Shown here: piece by piece, positions 7,624 to 16,172 of the stretch
How the letters are laid out: each line of letters starts with the position of its first letter
Position numbering within the stretch: the first letter of the stretch is position 1
NCBI GenBank assembly: GCA_038209365.1
Contig: JBBQXS010000001.1
Coordinates: 124,001-188,000, forward strand
DNA: 64,000 nt
Direction of reading: 5' to 3'
Source: DASQHW01 sp038209365
Lineage (GTDB): Bacteria; Actinomycetota; Acidimicrobiia; IMCC26256; PALSA-610
Notes under the pieces: generated by a model
The model's input: only the letters and a program-made list of their open reading frames with translations
Database searches by the model: none
Told to the model about the DNA's origin: nothing
Translations under genes and position numbers: made by a program

Positions 7624-8982
7624 TCAGAGCGACGCGATGAGACGCTCCACGCGCTCGTCACGCGACTTGAACGGGTCCTTGCAGAGCACGGTCCGCTGCG
7701 CCTGGTCGTTGAGCTTCAGGTGCACCCAGTCGACGGTGTAGTCGCGCTTGCGCTCCTTGGCCCGCTTGATGAACGCACCACGCAGCCGGGCACGGGTCGA
7801 TTGGGGCGGCGTGTTCATCGCTTCGGTGATCTCGTCGTCCTCGACCATGCGTTCGACGTTCCCGCGGCGCTCGAGAAGGTAGTAGAGCGACCGGGACCGG
7901 GTGACGTCGTGATAGGCGAGATCGAGGAGCGAAACGCGCGGATGCGTCAACGGCAGGTCGCCACGCTTCCGGTACGACTCGATCAGGTGGTACTTGATGA
8001 CCCAGTCCACTTCCGTACGCAGCTCGAGCGGGTCCTTCTCGAGGTGCGTCATCACGTGTTCCCACATCTCGAGCGCGCGCTGCTCGAGCGGCGGAAGTCC
8101 GCGGCGCTTCGCGAAGCGGAGCGCGCGCGTCAGGTATTCGGACTGGATCTCGACTGCGGAGAGCTCACGCCCGTTGGCGAGTCGCACGCGCCGCCGGCAT
8201 GTGATGTCGTGGCTGATCTCCCGGATCGCGCGGATCGGGTTCTCCAGCGTGAGATCGCGCCAGGGCGCACCGTCGTCCTCGAGCATTCGGAGGATGATCG
8301 AGGTCGCACCGACCTTCAGGAACGTGGCGTACTCGCTCATGTTCGAGTCGCCGACGATGACGTGCAGCCGGCGAAAGCGCTCGGCATCGGCGTGCGGCTC
8401 GTCGCGGGTGTTGATGATCGGCCGCGATCGGGTGGTTGCCGACGACACACCTTCCCAGATGTGCTCGGCTCGCTGCGCGACGCAGTACATCGCGCCGCGC
8501 GCTGTCTGCAGTACCTTGCCCGCTCCCGCGTAGACCTGGCGCGTCACGAGGAACGGGATCAGCACATCGGTGAACTTGGAGAAGTCGCCTTCGCGCTCGA
8601 CGAGGTAGTTCTCGTGGCAGCCGTACGAGTTGCCGGCGCTGTCGGTGTTGTTCTTGAAGAGGAAGACCTCGCCGCGGATGCCTTCCTCCCGAAGGCGCTG
8701 CTCGGCGCTCTGCACGAGGCCCTCGAGGATGCGCTCCCCGGCCTTGTCGTGCACGACGAGGTCGTGGATGGAGTCGCACTCGGGTGTCGCGTATTCGGGG
8801 TGGCTGCCGACGTCGAGGTAGAGCCGGGCGCCATTCTCGAGGAAGACGTTGCTCGACCGTCCCCAGGAGACGACCCGACGGAACAGGTAGCGCGCGACCT
8901 CGTCGGGGCTGAGACGCCGTTGTCCGCGCAATGTGCAGGTGACGCCGTATTCGTTCTCGAGCCCGAAGATGCGTCGCTCCAC
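7624..8982 (-). CDS. pafA: Pup--protein ligase PafA
   Basis: ATP-dependent ligase that joins the C-terminal glutamate of deamidated Pup to lysines of target proteins. Read from GTG 8982 it is 452 aa, the same as mycobacterial PafA, and begins VERRIFGLENEYG. ATP/metal-binding Glu residues are in GLENEYG, and the proposed catalytic Asp57 is in LYLDVGSHPEYATPE. Other family blocks are FKNNTDSAGNSYGCHENYL, INTRDEPHAD and RLHVIVGDSNMSEYATFLK. An in-frame upstream extension of 13 codons is rejected because the -10 at 8990-8995 places the transcript start at 8983. Confidence 0.96.
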   Translation of the reverse strand: MERRIFGLENEYGVTCTLRGQRRLSPDEVARYLFRRVVSWGRSSNVFLENGARLYLDVGSHPEYATPECDSIHDLVVHDKAGERILEGLVQSAEQRLREEGIRGEVFLFKNNTDSAGNSYGCHENYLVEREGDFSKFTDVLIPFLVTRQVYAGAGKVLQTARGAMYCVAQRAEHIWEGVSSATTRSRPIINTRDEPHADAERFRRLHVIVGDSNMSEYATFLKVGATSIILRMLEDDGAPWRDLTLENPIRAIREISHDITCRRRVRLANGRELSAVEIQSEYLTRALRFAKRRGLPPLEQRALEMWEHVMTHLEKDPLELRTEVDWVIKYHLIESYRKRGDLPLTHPRVSLLDLAYHDVTRSRSLYYLLERRGNVERMVEDDEITEAMNTPPQSTRARLRGAFIKRAKERKRDYTVDWVHLKLNDQAQRTVLCKDPFKSRDERVERLIASL

Positions 8983-8989
8983 TTCGTCA

Positions 8990-8995
8990 AGCGTA
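8990..8995 (-). promoter_or_regulatory. -10 element (TACGCT) of pafA
   Basis: TACGCT on the minus strand, predicted +1 at 8983, with the GTG start at 8982. The leader is one base. This decides the PafA start. Confidence 0.6.
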
Positions 8996-9083
8996 TCGAG
9001 CGCGCCAAGTTGCGGAAGCACGGAGGCGAGCGGGAATCGGTGGCGGCATACGGATCACCGATATGGCTCCCGGGCCGCGGCCG

Positions 9084-9089
9084 TACACT
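9084..9089 (+). promoter_or_regulatory. -10 element (TACACT) of the DUF2007-like gene
   Basis: TACACT ends 7 bases before GTG 9096. With the pafA element it forms a divergent pair in the 113-base region 8983-9095. Confidence 0.55.
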
Positions 9090-9095
9090 CAGTGC

Positions 9096-9449
9096 GTGCA
9101 TCCGGTGCCGATGACTCGCCTGACCTCGGTGTACGGGGCTTTCCGGGCAAGGGTCATGGCCGCGCGGTTGCAAGACGAGGGACTCGACGTCGAATTGCGC
9201 GGAAACCTCAACAGTCCGTACGCGCTGACCATGGGCGATATGGCGCGCGTGGACGTCTACGTACCTACCGACCAGGTCGACGACGCCAAACTCGTGCTCC
9301 TCGTCAACGAGGTCGACGAGGCTGACATCATCCTCGACGACGATCGGCCGCCGGTGCGCGACCCATACGTGCCGCGTGCGCTGGTCGCGGCGCTGATCTT
9401 GTTCGTCGTGATCGCCGCGCCGGTCGCGCTGGTCCTGCGCTGGTACTAG
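9096..9449 (+). CDS. DUF2007-like membrane-anchored protein (117 aa)
   Basis: The N-terminal part (RLTSVYGAFRARVMAARLQDEGLDVELRGNLNSPYAL...DVYVPTDQVDDAKLVLL) resembles the small alpha/beta DUF2007 domain (putative signal-transducing, PII-like). It is followed by an acidic linker (DEADIILDDDRPP) and a C-terminal membrane helix (ALVAALILFVVIAAPVALVL). It is the only plus-strand gene inside the Pup-proteasome locus, divergent from pafA and convergent with prcA (15 bases between ends). The start could also be ATG 9111; I prefer GTG 9096 because it lies exactly on the predicted leaderless +1. Confidence 0.65.
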   Translation: MHPVPMTRLTSVYGAFRARVMAARLQDEGLDVELRGNLNSPYALTMGDMARVDVYVPTDQVDDAKLVLLVNEVDEADIILDDDRPPVRDPYVPRALVAALILFVVIAAPVALVLRWY

Positions 9450-9464
9450 GAAGGGTTCGGCCCA

Positions 9465-10145
9465 CTACCCGAGGAGCTGGGTGAGCTCGTCGTTCTTGAT
9501 GCGACGGAACGCGCGCCGCGGACGCGAGCGGTCCAGCAACGCGACCTCGAGCTGCTCGGTCTTCAAGGGTTGCTCGTCGGCGCCGAGGAGCTTGGCGCCG
9601 AGCTGCAACGCGTCAGCAAGGGACATGCCCTCGCTGTAGTGCTCCTTCAACGCTTCGGTGATCTCGTCGGCCTGCCCGCCGAGCACCGCGTAGCCCTGCT
9701 CGTCCATGACGACACCGTCGTAGAGCACATGGTAGAGCTCGGCGTGATCGTCGTCACTGTCGCCGACCTCGGCGACGAGCAACTCGACCTCGTACGGCTT
9801 CATCTCGTGCGTGAAGATCTGGTGCAGCGTCTGGGAGTAGGAGTTCGCAAGCTCCTTCGCGCTCACGTCCTCTCGGGAGTACGAGTAACCCTTGAGATCG
9901 GCAAAGCGGACGCCGGCGATGCGAAGCAGCTGGTACTCGCTGTAGAGCCCGACGGCCGCGAACGCGATGCGGTCATAGATCTCGCTGATCTTGCTGAGCG
10001 TTCGCGACGGGTTGTCCGCGACGATCAGGACACCGGGCTGGCATTCCAGGGCGACGAGACTGCGACCGCGCCCGATGCCTTTACGCGCGTAGTCCGCGCG
10101 ATCTTTCATCACCTGCTCGGGCGAGACGTAGAAGGGCATGCTCAT
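9465..10145 (-). CDS. prcA: 20S proteasome subunit alpha
   Basis: Forms the outer seven-membered gating rings of the actinobacterial 20S proteasome. It starts MSMPFYVSPEQVMKDRADYARKG, the typical gate sequence, and continues with GVLIVADNPSRTLSKISEIYDRI, GYSYSREDV and KPYEVELLVAEV. The subunit has no catalytic Thr. It is 226 aa, a little shorter than the mycobacterial protein because the acidic C-terminal tail is reduced (ends NDELTQLLG). A GGAGG ribosome site lies 10 bases before the ATG, and it follows prcB by 34 bases, so prcB-prcA is one unit. Confidence 0.96.
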   Translation of the reverse strand: MSMPFYVSPEQVMKDRADYARKGIGRGRSLVALECQPGVLIVADNPSRTLSKISEIYDRIAFAAVGLYSEYQLLRIAGVRFADLKGYSYSREDVSAKELANSYSQTLHQIFTHEMKPYEVELLVAEVGDSDDDHAELYHVLYDGVVMDEQGYAVLGGQADEITEALKEHYSEGMSLADALQLGAKLLGADEQPLKTEQLEVALLDRSRPRRAFRRIKNDELTQLLG

Positions 10146-10179
10146 GCGGCGACGACCTCCGGCCCTCGAAGCCTGACCC

Positions 10180-10995
10180 TCATACGGCTCGGCCTCCGCG
10201 TTCCGGTCCCATCAGCAGCGTTTGGCTGCGCTCGGCAACCTCGTCGTCGGCGAGGGAGCGGAATCCGTTGGCGTCGATCACGGCAACGGTCGGGAAGATC
10301 CGGCGGACGAGATCGGGTCCGCCCGTGGCGACGTCCTCGTCGGCCGCTGCGAACAAGGACATCAGGGCGAGCTCGACGGTCTCGCTCTCGGTCATCTCTT
10401 CGCGCCAGCCGGCCTTGATCCAGTTCCGCGCGTGCACGCCGCCCGAGCCGTTCGCCTGGTAGTCCTGCTCCTCGTAGCGGCCGCCGGTCACGTCGTAGGA
10501 GAACACACGGCCACGGTCGCGGCGATCGTCGTATCCCGCGAAGAGCGGCACGACGACGAAGCCCTGCATCGCGGCCGGCAGGTTGCTGCGCACGAGCTGG
10601 CTCAGCTGGTTGGCCTTGCCTTCGAGGCTGAGCACGTCGCCCTGCACCTTCTCGTAGTGCTCGAGCTGCACCTGGAACAGCTTGGTCATCTCGACCGCCG
10701 GCCCAGCCGCGCCGGCGATCGCGACGGCGGAGAGCTCGTCGGCACGGAACACCTTCTCGACCCGGCGGTTGGCGATCGTGTAACCCGACGTGGCGCGGCG
10801 GTCCCCCGCCATGACCACGCCGTTGGCGAAGCGGATCGCCACGACGGTCGTGCCGTGCGGGAGGTCGCCGGTTATCGGGTGTTCGATACCCGCGCCGGGC
10901 AACCGGTGCGGTGCGACGTGGCGGAGCAGGTCGGCAAACGAAGGCCCCGGATCGGAGGCAGCAGCGAAACGGGGCAATGATTCTGAATCCGGCAT
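10180..10995 (-). CDS. prcB: 20S proteasome subunit beta (catalytic)
   Basis: Catalytic subunit of the 20S core. It is made as a 271-aa precursor with a 48-residue propeptide ending in PHG, then TTVVAIRFANGVVMAGDRRATSGY. The N-terminal nucleophile is Thr49, and the Asp and Lys/Arg of the active site lie in AGDRRAT. The propeptide keeps the pattern SFADLLRHVAPHRLPG seen in relatives. The start ATG is 3 bases after the predicted +1 of the TAGGCT element at 11005-11010. Confidence 0.96.
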   Translation of the reverse strand: MPDSESLPRFAAASDPGPSFADLLRHVAPHRLPGAGIEHPITGDLPHGTTVVAIRFANGVVMAGDRRATSGYTIANRRVEKVFRADELSAVAIAGAAGPAVEMTKLFQVQLEHYEKVQGDVLSLEGKANQLSQLVRSNLPAAMQGFVVVPLFAGYDDRRDRGRVFSYDVTGGRYEEQDYQANGSGGVHARNWIKAGWREEMTESETVELALMSLFAAADEDVATGGPDLVRRIFPTVAVIDANGFRSLADDEVAERSQTLLMGPERGGRAV

Positions 10996-11004
10996 CGGCG
11001 CGGG

Positions 11005-11010
11005 AGCCTA
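11005..11010 (-). promoter_or_regulatory. -10 element (TAGGCT) of prcB-prcA
   Basis: Predicted +1 at 10998, giving a 3-base leader before ATG 10995. It lies in the 47-base gap between pup and prcB, so the core subunits may be transcribed separately from dop-pup. Confidence 0.5.
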
Positions 11011-11042
11011 CCGTCGAGCCTGAGCGGGAAAGCGCCCGATCG

Positions 11043-11240
11043 CTACTGGCCGCCCTTCTGGACGTACGACCGCACGAACTCCTCCGCGTTGTCCTCGAGC
11101 ACAGAGTCGATCTCGTCCAAGAGATCGTCGATGTCTTCCTTCAATTTCTCGCCGCGCTCCGAGGACGCGGGCATCTCCTCGACGGCCTCTTCCTCGCGCT
11201 CCTTCGGCGCCGGCTTCTGCTTGCGCTCTCGCTCCGGCAT
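11043..11240 (-). CDS. pup: Prokaryotic ubiquitin-like protein Pup
   Basis: 65-aa, highly charged, intrinsically disordered tagging protein. The C-terminal half has the conserved ELKDDIDDLLDEID-like helix (here EKLKEDIDDLLDEIDSVLE) that binds the coiled coil of the ARC/Mpa ATPase. The end is EEFVRSYVQKGGQ, so Pup is encoded with a C-terminal Gln. It must be deamidated to Glu by Dop before PafA can ligate it. A strong GGAGGGG ribosome site lies 5 bases before the ATG, and dop is 19 bases upstream. Confidence 0.97.
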   Translation of the reverse strand: MPERERKQKPAPKEREEEAVEEMPASSERGEKLKEDIDDLLDEIDSVLEDNAEEFVRSYVQKGGQ

Positions 11241-11259
11241 GACCCCTCCTACAACACCC

Positions 11260-12750
11260 TTAGTTCGCCGTCAGTCGCTCGACGAGCTGGCGGGGCGTCG
11301 AAACCTCTGCGAACAGTTCCGCAACGTGCACCTTGCTACCACGCGTGGGCTCCATCATCGGGATCCTTCGCAAAGGGTCCGTACCCACGTCGAGCACGAG
11401 GCTGTCCCAGTTCGCTGCCACGACCGAGTCTGCCCAGCGGGCGAGGCACGTGCCGCGGAAATAGGCCCGGGTCGAGGCCGGGGGCTCGGCCATTGCGTCG
11501 CGCACGTCGTCCTCCGCGAGCAACCGCTCGACCTTGCCGGCGCGCACGAGCCGCTCGTACAGCGAGCGTTCCGGGCGCACGTCGTGGTATTGCACCGACA
11601 ACAGCTCCAGCTTGGGGTCGTTCCATTCGAGGTTGTCGCGATCGGCATAGGCGCCCAGCAGCGAGAGCTTCGTGACCCAGTCGAGCTGTCCGTCGAGTGA
11701 CATCGGATCCGACTCCAGATTGCTCAACACCGATTCCCAGCGGTCGAGCACGAGGGTTCCCAGCTCGTCGCCGCCACAACATTCCAGACCGCTGTCGTCG
11801 GCATACTTTCTGGCAAGCCGTAGGAATTCCCATTGCAAGTCCAATGACGTGCAGCGGCCGAGGTCGGCTACGTCGACGGTGGCCCGCAAGGACGGGTCGT
11901 GCGACACCGAGCGGATCGCGGCAACCGGAGCGGTGAGCGAGAGGTCCTTGTCGATGAAACCGTCTTCGATCATCGCGAGCACGATCGCGGTCGTGCCGGT
12001 CTTCAGGAAGGTCGCGACCTCGCACAGGTTGGCGTCGCCGACGATCACGTGCAGGCGCCGGTACTTCTGGGGGTCGGCGTGCGGTTCGTCGCGCGTGTTC
12101 ACGATCGGACGCTTTAACGTGGTCTCGAGTCCGACCTCCTCTTCGAAGAAGTCGGAACGCTGCGAGATCTGGTATTCAACCGGCTCGGCGCCGTTCTCGG
12201 CACCGACCTTGCCGGCGCCGGTGAAGATCTGACGCGTCACGAACCACGGAATGAGGTTGCGTACCAGCAGGGCGAACGGCAGGTTGCGGTCGACGAGATA
12301 GTTCTCATGACAGCCGTACGAATTGCCCTTGCCGTCGCTGTTGTTCTTGTAGACGACGATCTCCTGGCCCGCCGGCAACAACCGCCGCGCCGCATCCATC
12401 GAGCGGGCGAGGATTCGCTCCCCCGCCTTGTCGAACAGCGTCACCTCCATCGGTGTCGCGCACTCGGGCGTCGAGTACTCGGGATGCGCGTGATCGACGT
12501 AGTAGCGCGCGCCATTGGTGAGCACGGCGTTGACCAGATGGGTCTCCACCTCGGGTGGCTGCGCGCCGTCACGCGCGAACCCGCGCGCGTCACGTCCGGG
12601 CGTCTCGTCCTCGAAGTCCCAGCCGACGCGCCGCTGCTCGACGTAGCCGTTGATCAACAGGGACGACGCCACGACCGGGTTGGGATCCGGCGCGCCGCGC
12701 AACGCGACGCCATACTCCGTCTCGATACCGACGATCTTCGGGACGGCCAC
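11260..12750 (-). CDS. dop: Pup deamidase/depupylase Dop
   Basis: PafA paralogue that deamidates Pup-Gln to Pup-Glu and also removes Pup from conjugates. It starts VPKIVGIETEYG and has the disordered Dop-specific loop with GRDARGFARD (about 45-70). The catalytic Asp lies in YYVDHAHPEYSTPE, followed by YKNNSDGKGNSYGCHENYLVDR and RRLHVIVGDANLCEVATFLK. It is 496 aa, close to the usual length. The GTG start at 12750 coincides with the +1 predicted from TAGGAT at 12757-12762. It heads dop-pup. Confidence 0.96.
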   Translation of the reverse strand: MAVPKIVGIETEYGVALRGAPDPNPVVASSLLINGYVEQRRVGWDFEDETPGRDARGFARDGAQPPEVETHLVNAVLTNGARYYVDHAHPEYSTPECATPMEVTLFDKAGERILARSMDAARRLLPAGQEIVVYKNNSDGKGNSYGCHENYLVDRNLPFALLVRNLIPWFVTRQIFTGAGKVGAENGAEPVEYQISQRSDFFEEEVGLETTLKRPIVNTRDEPHADPQKYRRLHVIVGDANLCEVATFLKTGTTAIVLAMIEDGFIDKDLSLTAPVAAIRSVSHDPSLRATVDVADLGRCTSLDLQWEFLRLARKYADDSGLECCGGDELGTLVLDRWESVLSNLESDPMSLDGQLDWVTKLSLLGAYADRDNLEWNDPKLELLSVQYHDVRPERSLYERLVRAGKVERLLAEDDVRDAMAEPPASTRAYFRGTCLARWADSVVAANWDSLVLDVGTDPLRRIPMMEPTRGSKVHVAELFAEVSTPRQLVERLTAN

Positions 12751-12756
12751 GCGGTC

Positions 12757-12762
12757 ATCCTA
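12757..12762 (-). promoter_or_regulatory. -10 element (TAGGAT) of dop-pup
   Basis: TAGGAT ends 7 bases before GTG 12750, so +1 is the first base of the start codon. Confidence 0.6.
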
Positions 12763-12802
12763 CCGGTGAGGGCCCGCACGTCAGCCCTGCTTCTGGCCGC
12801 CC

Positions 12803-14560
12803 TTACAGATACTGCCCGGTGGTGACGCGCTCGATCTGCCGGCCACCCTTGTCCCTGTCGCCCTCGTTGACGATCGTGCGGACGTAGACGATCCGCTCGC
12901 CCTTCTTGCCGGAGATCTTCGCCCAGTCGTCGGGGTTCGTGGTGTTCGGCAGGTCCTCGTGCTCGCGGAACTCCTGCTTGATGGACTCGAGCAGGTCATC
13001 GGTGGAGATGCCCCGGTCGCCGCCGGCGATCGTCCGCTTGATCGAGAGCTTCTTCGCGCGTCGCACGATGTTCTCGATCATGGCGCCCGACGAGAAGTCC
13101 TTGAAGTACAAAGTCTCCTTGTCGCCGTTCTGGTACGTCACCTCGAGGAACTTGTTCTCGTCGCCTGTCGCGTACATGTCGTCGACGCCCTTGGCGATCA
13201 TTCGCTGGACGGCCTGCTCGCCGTCGTCACCGGCCGCCTTGAGCTCGCTCCCCGCGATCGGCACGGACGTCGTGAGGTACTGCGCGAAGATCTGCTTGGC
13301 GCTGTCCTCGTCGGGACGCTCGATCTTGATCTTCACATCGAGACGGCCGGGACGCAGGATCGCGGGATCGATGAGGTCTTCGCGGTTGGAGGCACCGATC
13401 ACGATCACGTTCTTCAGGGCCTCGACACCATCGATCTCGGCAAGCAGCTGCGGCACGATCGTCGACTCGATGTCGGAGGAGATGCCCGTGCCGCGCGTAC
13501 GGAACAGAGAGTCCATCTCGTCGAAGAACACGATGACGGGGTTGCCTTCTTCGCTCTTCTCGCGTGCGCGTTGGAAGATCAGCCTGATTTGGCGCTCGGT
13601 CTCGCCCACGTACTTGTTGAGAAGCTCGGGGCCCTTGATGTTGAGGAAGTAGGACTTCGCGGACGTGTTGCCGGTCTTCTCGGCCACGCGCTTCGCGAGC
13701 GAATTCGCGACGGCCTTCGCGATCAGCGTCTTGCCGCAGCCCGGCGGCCCGTACAGCAAGATGCCCTTGGGCGGCTGGAGCTCGTGTTCCCTGAACAAGT
13801 CGCCGTACAAGTACGGCAGCTCGACCGCGTCCTTGATCATCTCGATCTGCTCGTCGAGTCCACCCACGTCGTCGTAGGTGATGTCCGGCACCTCTTCGAG
13901 GACGAGCTCCTCGACCTCGGGACGCGGCAGCTTCTCGAGCAACAGGCCCGACCGGCCTTCCATCAACAGATGGTCGCCGGCCCGCAGCTTCGTCCCGAGC
14001 AACTCCTCGGCAAGCTCGCACACGCGCTCTTCGTCGGCGCGGCCGATGACCAGCGCGCGCGTGCGGTCCTCGAGCAGCTCCTTGAAGGTGACGACTTCGC
14101 CCGCGAGATCGGCGCTGCGCGCCAGCACGACGTTCAACGACTCGTTGAGCACGACCTCCTGGCCGCGTTTGAGCTCACCGATCTCGATCTCGGGGTGCAG
14201 CGCGACGCGCATCTTGCGACCGGCGGTGAAGATGTCGACGGTGCCGTCGTCGTTCGTGCCGAGATAGGTGCCGTATGCCGAGGGCGGCATCGTGAGCTTC
14301 TCGACCTCCTCGCGCAGCGCGGCGATGTGCTCGCGCGCTTCTCGCAGCGTTGCCGAGAGCTTCTCGTTCTGGGAGACGGCCTGGGCGAGCTGGCCCTTGG
14401 TCTCGAGCAAGCGCTCCTCGAGCGTGCGGACGCGCTTCGGTGCGTCTTGCAGCCGGCGCCGGAGGACCACTACCTCTTCCTCGAGGCCTTTGATCATCTC
14501 TTGGAGCTGGTCGACCTGAGCCTCGTACTCGGTCAGCCGTCGCTCGTGCTCGGAAGCCAT
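12803..14560 (-). CDS. arc: Proteasome-activating AAA ATPase ARC/Mpa
   Basis: Hexameric ring that captures pupylated proteins, unfolds them and feeds them to PrcAB. The N-terminal coiled coil (about 5-75; HERRLTEYEAQVDQLQEMIKGLEEEV) binds Pup. Next come OB domains (LGTNDDGTVDIFTAGRKMRV), then the AAA domain with Walker A GPPGCGKT and Walker B VIVFFDEMDSLF. The protein ends TTGQYL, the C-terminal motif that docks into the alpha-ring. Read from ATG 14560 it is 585 aa. It has a 22-base leader with a GAGGAGG ribosome site, unlike most neighbours. Confidence 0.96.
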   Translation of the reverse strand: MASEHERRLTEYEAQVDQLQEMIKGLEEEVVVLRRRLQDAPKRVRTLEERLLETKGQLAQAVSQNEKLSATLREAREHIAALREEVEKLTMPPSAYGTYLGTNDDGTVDIFTAGRKMRVALHPEIEIGELKRGQEVVLNESLNVVLARSADLAGEVVTFKELLEDRTRALVIGRADEERVCELAEELLGTKLRAGDHLLMEGRSGLLLEKLPRPEVEELVLEEVPDITYDDVGGLDEQIEMIKDAVELPYLYGDLFREHELQPPKGILLYGPPGCGKTLIAKAVANSLAKRVAEKTGNTSAKSYFLNIKGPELLNKYVGETERQIRLIFQRAREKSEEGNPVIVFFDEMDSLFRTRGTGISSDIESTIVPQLLAEIDGVEALKNVIVIGASNREDLIDPAILRPGRLDVKIKIERPDEDSAKQIFAQYLTTSVPIAGSELKAAGDDGEQAVQRMIAKGVDDMYATGDENKFLEVTYQNGDKETLYFKDFSSGAMIENIVRRAKKLSIKRTIAGGDRGISTDDLLESIKQEFREHEDLPNTTNPDDWAKISGKKGERIVYVRTIVNEGDRDKGGRQIERVTTGQYL

Positions 14561-14588
14561 TGAGCGACCACCTCCTCGGTCGATGGCG

Positions 14589-14594
14589 ACCCTA
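14589..14594 (-). promoter_or_regulatory. -10 element (TAGGGT) of arc
   Basis: TAGGGT with predicted +1 at 14582. The 22-base leader contains GAGGAGG (14571-14577) before ATG 14560, so arc is a leadered exception in this locus. Confidence 0.5.
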
Positions 14595-14659
14595 GTCCTG
14601 CGTTCAGGCCCAACTGTGCGCATCCGATACGTTGCCGAGAGTTCCCCGTTGCGCTGGAT

Positions 14660-14684
14660 TTGTCACTCGTGAGTGTGATAAATT
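14660..14684 (+). promoter_or_regulatory. Ferredoxin promoter with palindromic operator candidate
   Basis: A perfect 12-base palindrome, CACTCGTGAGTG (14664-14675), overlaps a TTGTCA box (14660-14665). It is followed by TAAATT (14679-14684), the likely -10. This is where a repressor such as a TetR-type dimer would block transcription of the ferredoxin gene. No regulator gene is adjacent. Confidence 0.45.
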
Positions 14685-14752
14685 CCCGCCCTACGGGTAG
14701 CCCCGCCGACAAGTTCTTCTCGACTTCCGGCACGGAAAGGTGAGGACACCGC

Positions 14753-14989
14753 ATGAAGGTCTGGATCGACCAGGATCTCTGCACCGGCGACGGCTTGTGC
14801 GAGGAGATCGCGCCCTCCGTCTTCACGCTGCTGGACGACGGCCTCGCATACGTCAAGGAAGCCGACAAGGTGTTCTCGGATCCGGGTGGGGCCGAGGGAC
14901 TCGCCAATATCCCGGACGGCATGCTCGACGCCGTGGTGGAGTCCGCCGAGGAATGCCCCGGCGAGTGCATCTTCATCGAAGCCGAGTAG
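14753..14989 (+). CDS. Ferredoxin, 3Fe-4S type (78 aa)
   Basis: Small electron carrier. Ligand pattern: Cys10-x5-Cys16 (DLCTGDGLCEE) and Cys68-Pro near the C-terminus (EECPGEC). The residue between the first two cysteines that would carry the fourth ligand is Asp13, which is the 3Fe-4S signature; such ferredoxins often serve cytochromes P450. An extra Cys72 is present. No P450 lies nearby, so the partner is unknown. AAAGGTGAGG lies 7 bases before the ATG, and the leader is long. The 3' end stops 10 bases short of the convergent marP gene. Confidence 0.9.
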   Translation: MKVWIDQDLCTGDGLCEEIAPSVFTLLDDGLAYVKEADKVFSDPGGAEGLANIPDGMLDAVVESAEECPGECIFIEAE

Positions 14990-14999
14990 CCGTACAGCC

Positions 15000-16172
15000 T
15001 CACTCGACGAGGCATCTCCCGGTGTCGACCGGGTCGTTGCGGCCCTGCGCCGCCGCAAGAACCGGACGCACCTCGGCGTCTGTGAGCGCGTAACCGGTCG
15101 CCGTCCGGCCCGGGTCGATGGCGAACGCGACGCCGATGACGTCGCCCCTCGTGTCGACGAACGGTCCGCCCGAGTCGCCGGGTTTGAGCGCGGCTGCGAG
15201 CACGTACACGTGCCGGCGGCTCGACCCGGTGCGGTAGATGTCGGTGCCCACCGCGAGGATCTCCTCGCCCACCCTGGCGGGCGACGCGGCGAGCGCGCCG
15301 CCGCCGGGATATCCGTAGACCGCCCCGCGGTCGCCTTTGAACCCCGCGGCCAACGGCAGCGGCGACGCGTCGAGTCCCGGCACCGACAACACCGCGAGGT
15401 CGCGCAGCGGGTCGAAGGCGATCACGGTCGCGTCGAGGGTGTTGCCCCGCGGGTCGTCGACCGTCGTGGCGTCCTCACCGGCGACAACGTGCGCGTTGGT
15501 CACGACGAGACCGGGCGACGCGACCCACCCACTCCCCTCCTGGATCTGGCGGCACGCGTGTCCGCTGACCTTCACGACCGACGCGCGCGCCCGGGAATCG
15601 ACCGCCGGTCCGAGCTTCGCGGCCGGCGGGCGGCCCGGGTTGGGCGGGTCGTCGAGCCGGCCCAGCGCCGACGGGTACGGCGCATCCGAGATCGACCGGC
15701 CCCAGGCGGAGAAGCGCGCCGGCTGCTCCGGACCCCACCGCTGGATCGCCTCGACGACGAAGGAGTCGCGGGCCATGCGCGCCGGCCAGCCCTTGGCCGT
15801 CGCGAGCGACGGAATCACCATCCAGACGAGGATCAGCACGCCGAGCGCGCCGACGGCCGCGCCCGTGAGCCGGTCCCAGAGAGGCAACGGGTCGCGCATC
15901 GGCACCACGCGGTGGACGAGCAAGCCGAGCGCCAGGCCCACGGCCTGGCCGATCGTCGCGACGAGCACGAGGAAGAGCAGCGCGACGGTGACGCGATCGT
16001 CGGCGGTGGCGCCCCCGAACGCGGTGACGATGCGGGGCAGGAACCGCACGGCGATCACGAGCGCGAGCGCGACGCCGGCCCACGCGAACACGCGTGCGAT
16101 GAAACCGAGTCGCCAGCCGCCGAAGGCCGCACCCACCGCCACGACGAGTATTGCGACGTCGAGCAGGTTCAT
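15000..16172 (-). CDS. marP: MarP-like periplasmic serine protease (CvpA + trypsin fold)
   Basis: Read from ATG 16172 (MNLLDVAILVVAVG): 390 aa with four N-terminal membrane helices of the CvpA/colicin-V family (about 1-125), followed by a chymotrypsin-like domain. The catalytic triad is visible: His in VTNAHVV, Asp in DPLRDLAVL, Ser in KPGDSGGPF. Cysteines near the start and end of the protease domain (HACRQ, GRCLV) could form a disulfide. In mycobacteria MarP is needed for acid and oxidative resistance. The start overlaps the trmI stop by 4 bases. Longer upstream readings overlap trmI and are rejected. Confidence 0.88.
   Translation of the reverse strand: MNLLDVAILVVAVGAAFGGWRLGFIARVFAWAGVALALVIAVRFLPRIVTAFGGATADDRVTVALLFLVLVATIGQAVGLALGLLVHRVVPMRDPLPLWDRLTGAAVGALGVLILVWMVIPSLATAKGWPARMARDSFVVEAIQRWGPEQPARFSAWGRSISDAPYPSALGRLDDPPNPGRPPAAKLGPAVDSRARASVVKVSGHACRQIQEGSGWVASPGLVVTNAHVVAGEDATTVDDPRGNTLDATVIAFDPLRDLAVLSVPGLDASPLPLAAGFKGDRGAVYGYPGGGALAASPARVGEEILAVGTDIYRTGSSRRHVYVLAAALKPGDSGGPFVDTRGDVIGVAFAIDPGRTATGYALTDAEVRPVLAAAQGRNDPVDTGRCLVE

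Noticed and set aside
9063..9095. Longer start for the DUF2007-like gene
   Set aside because: The extra codons lie upstream of the predicted leaderless +1 at 9096 and add a Pro/Gly stretch unlike the family.
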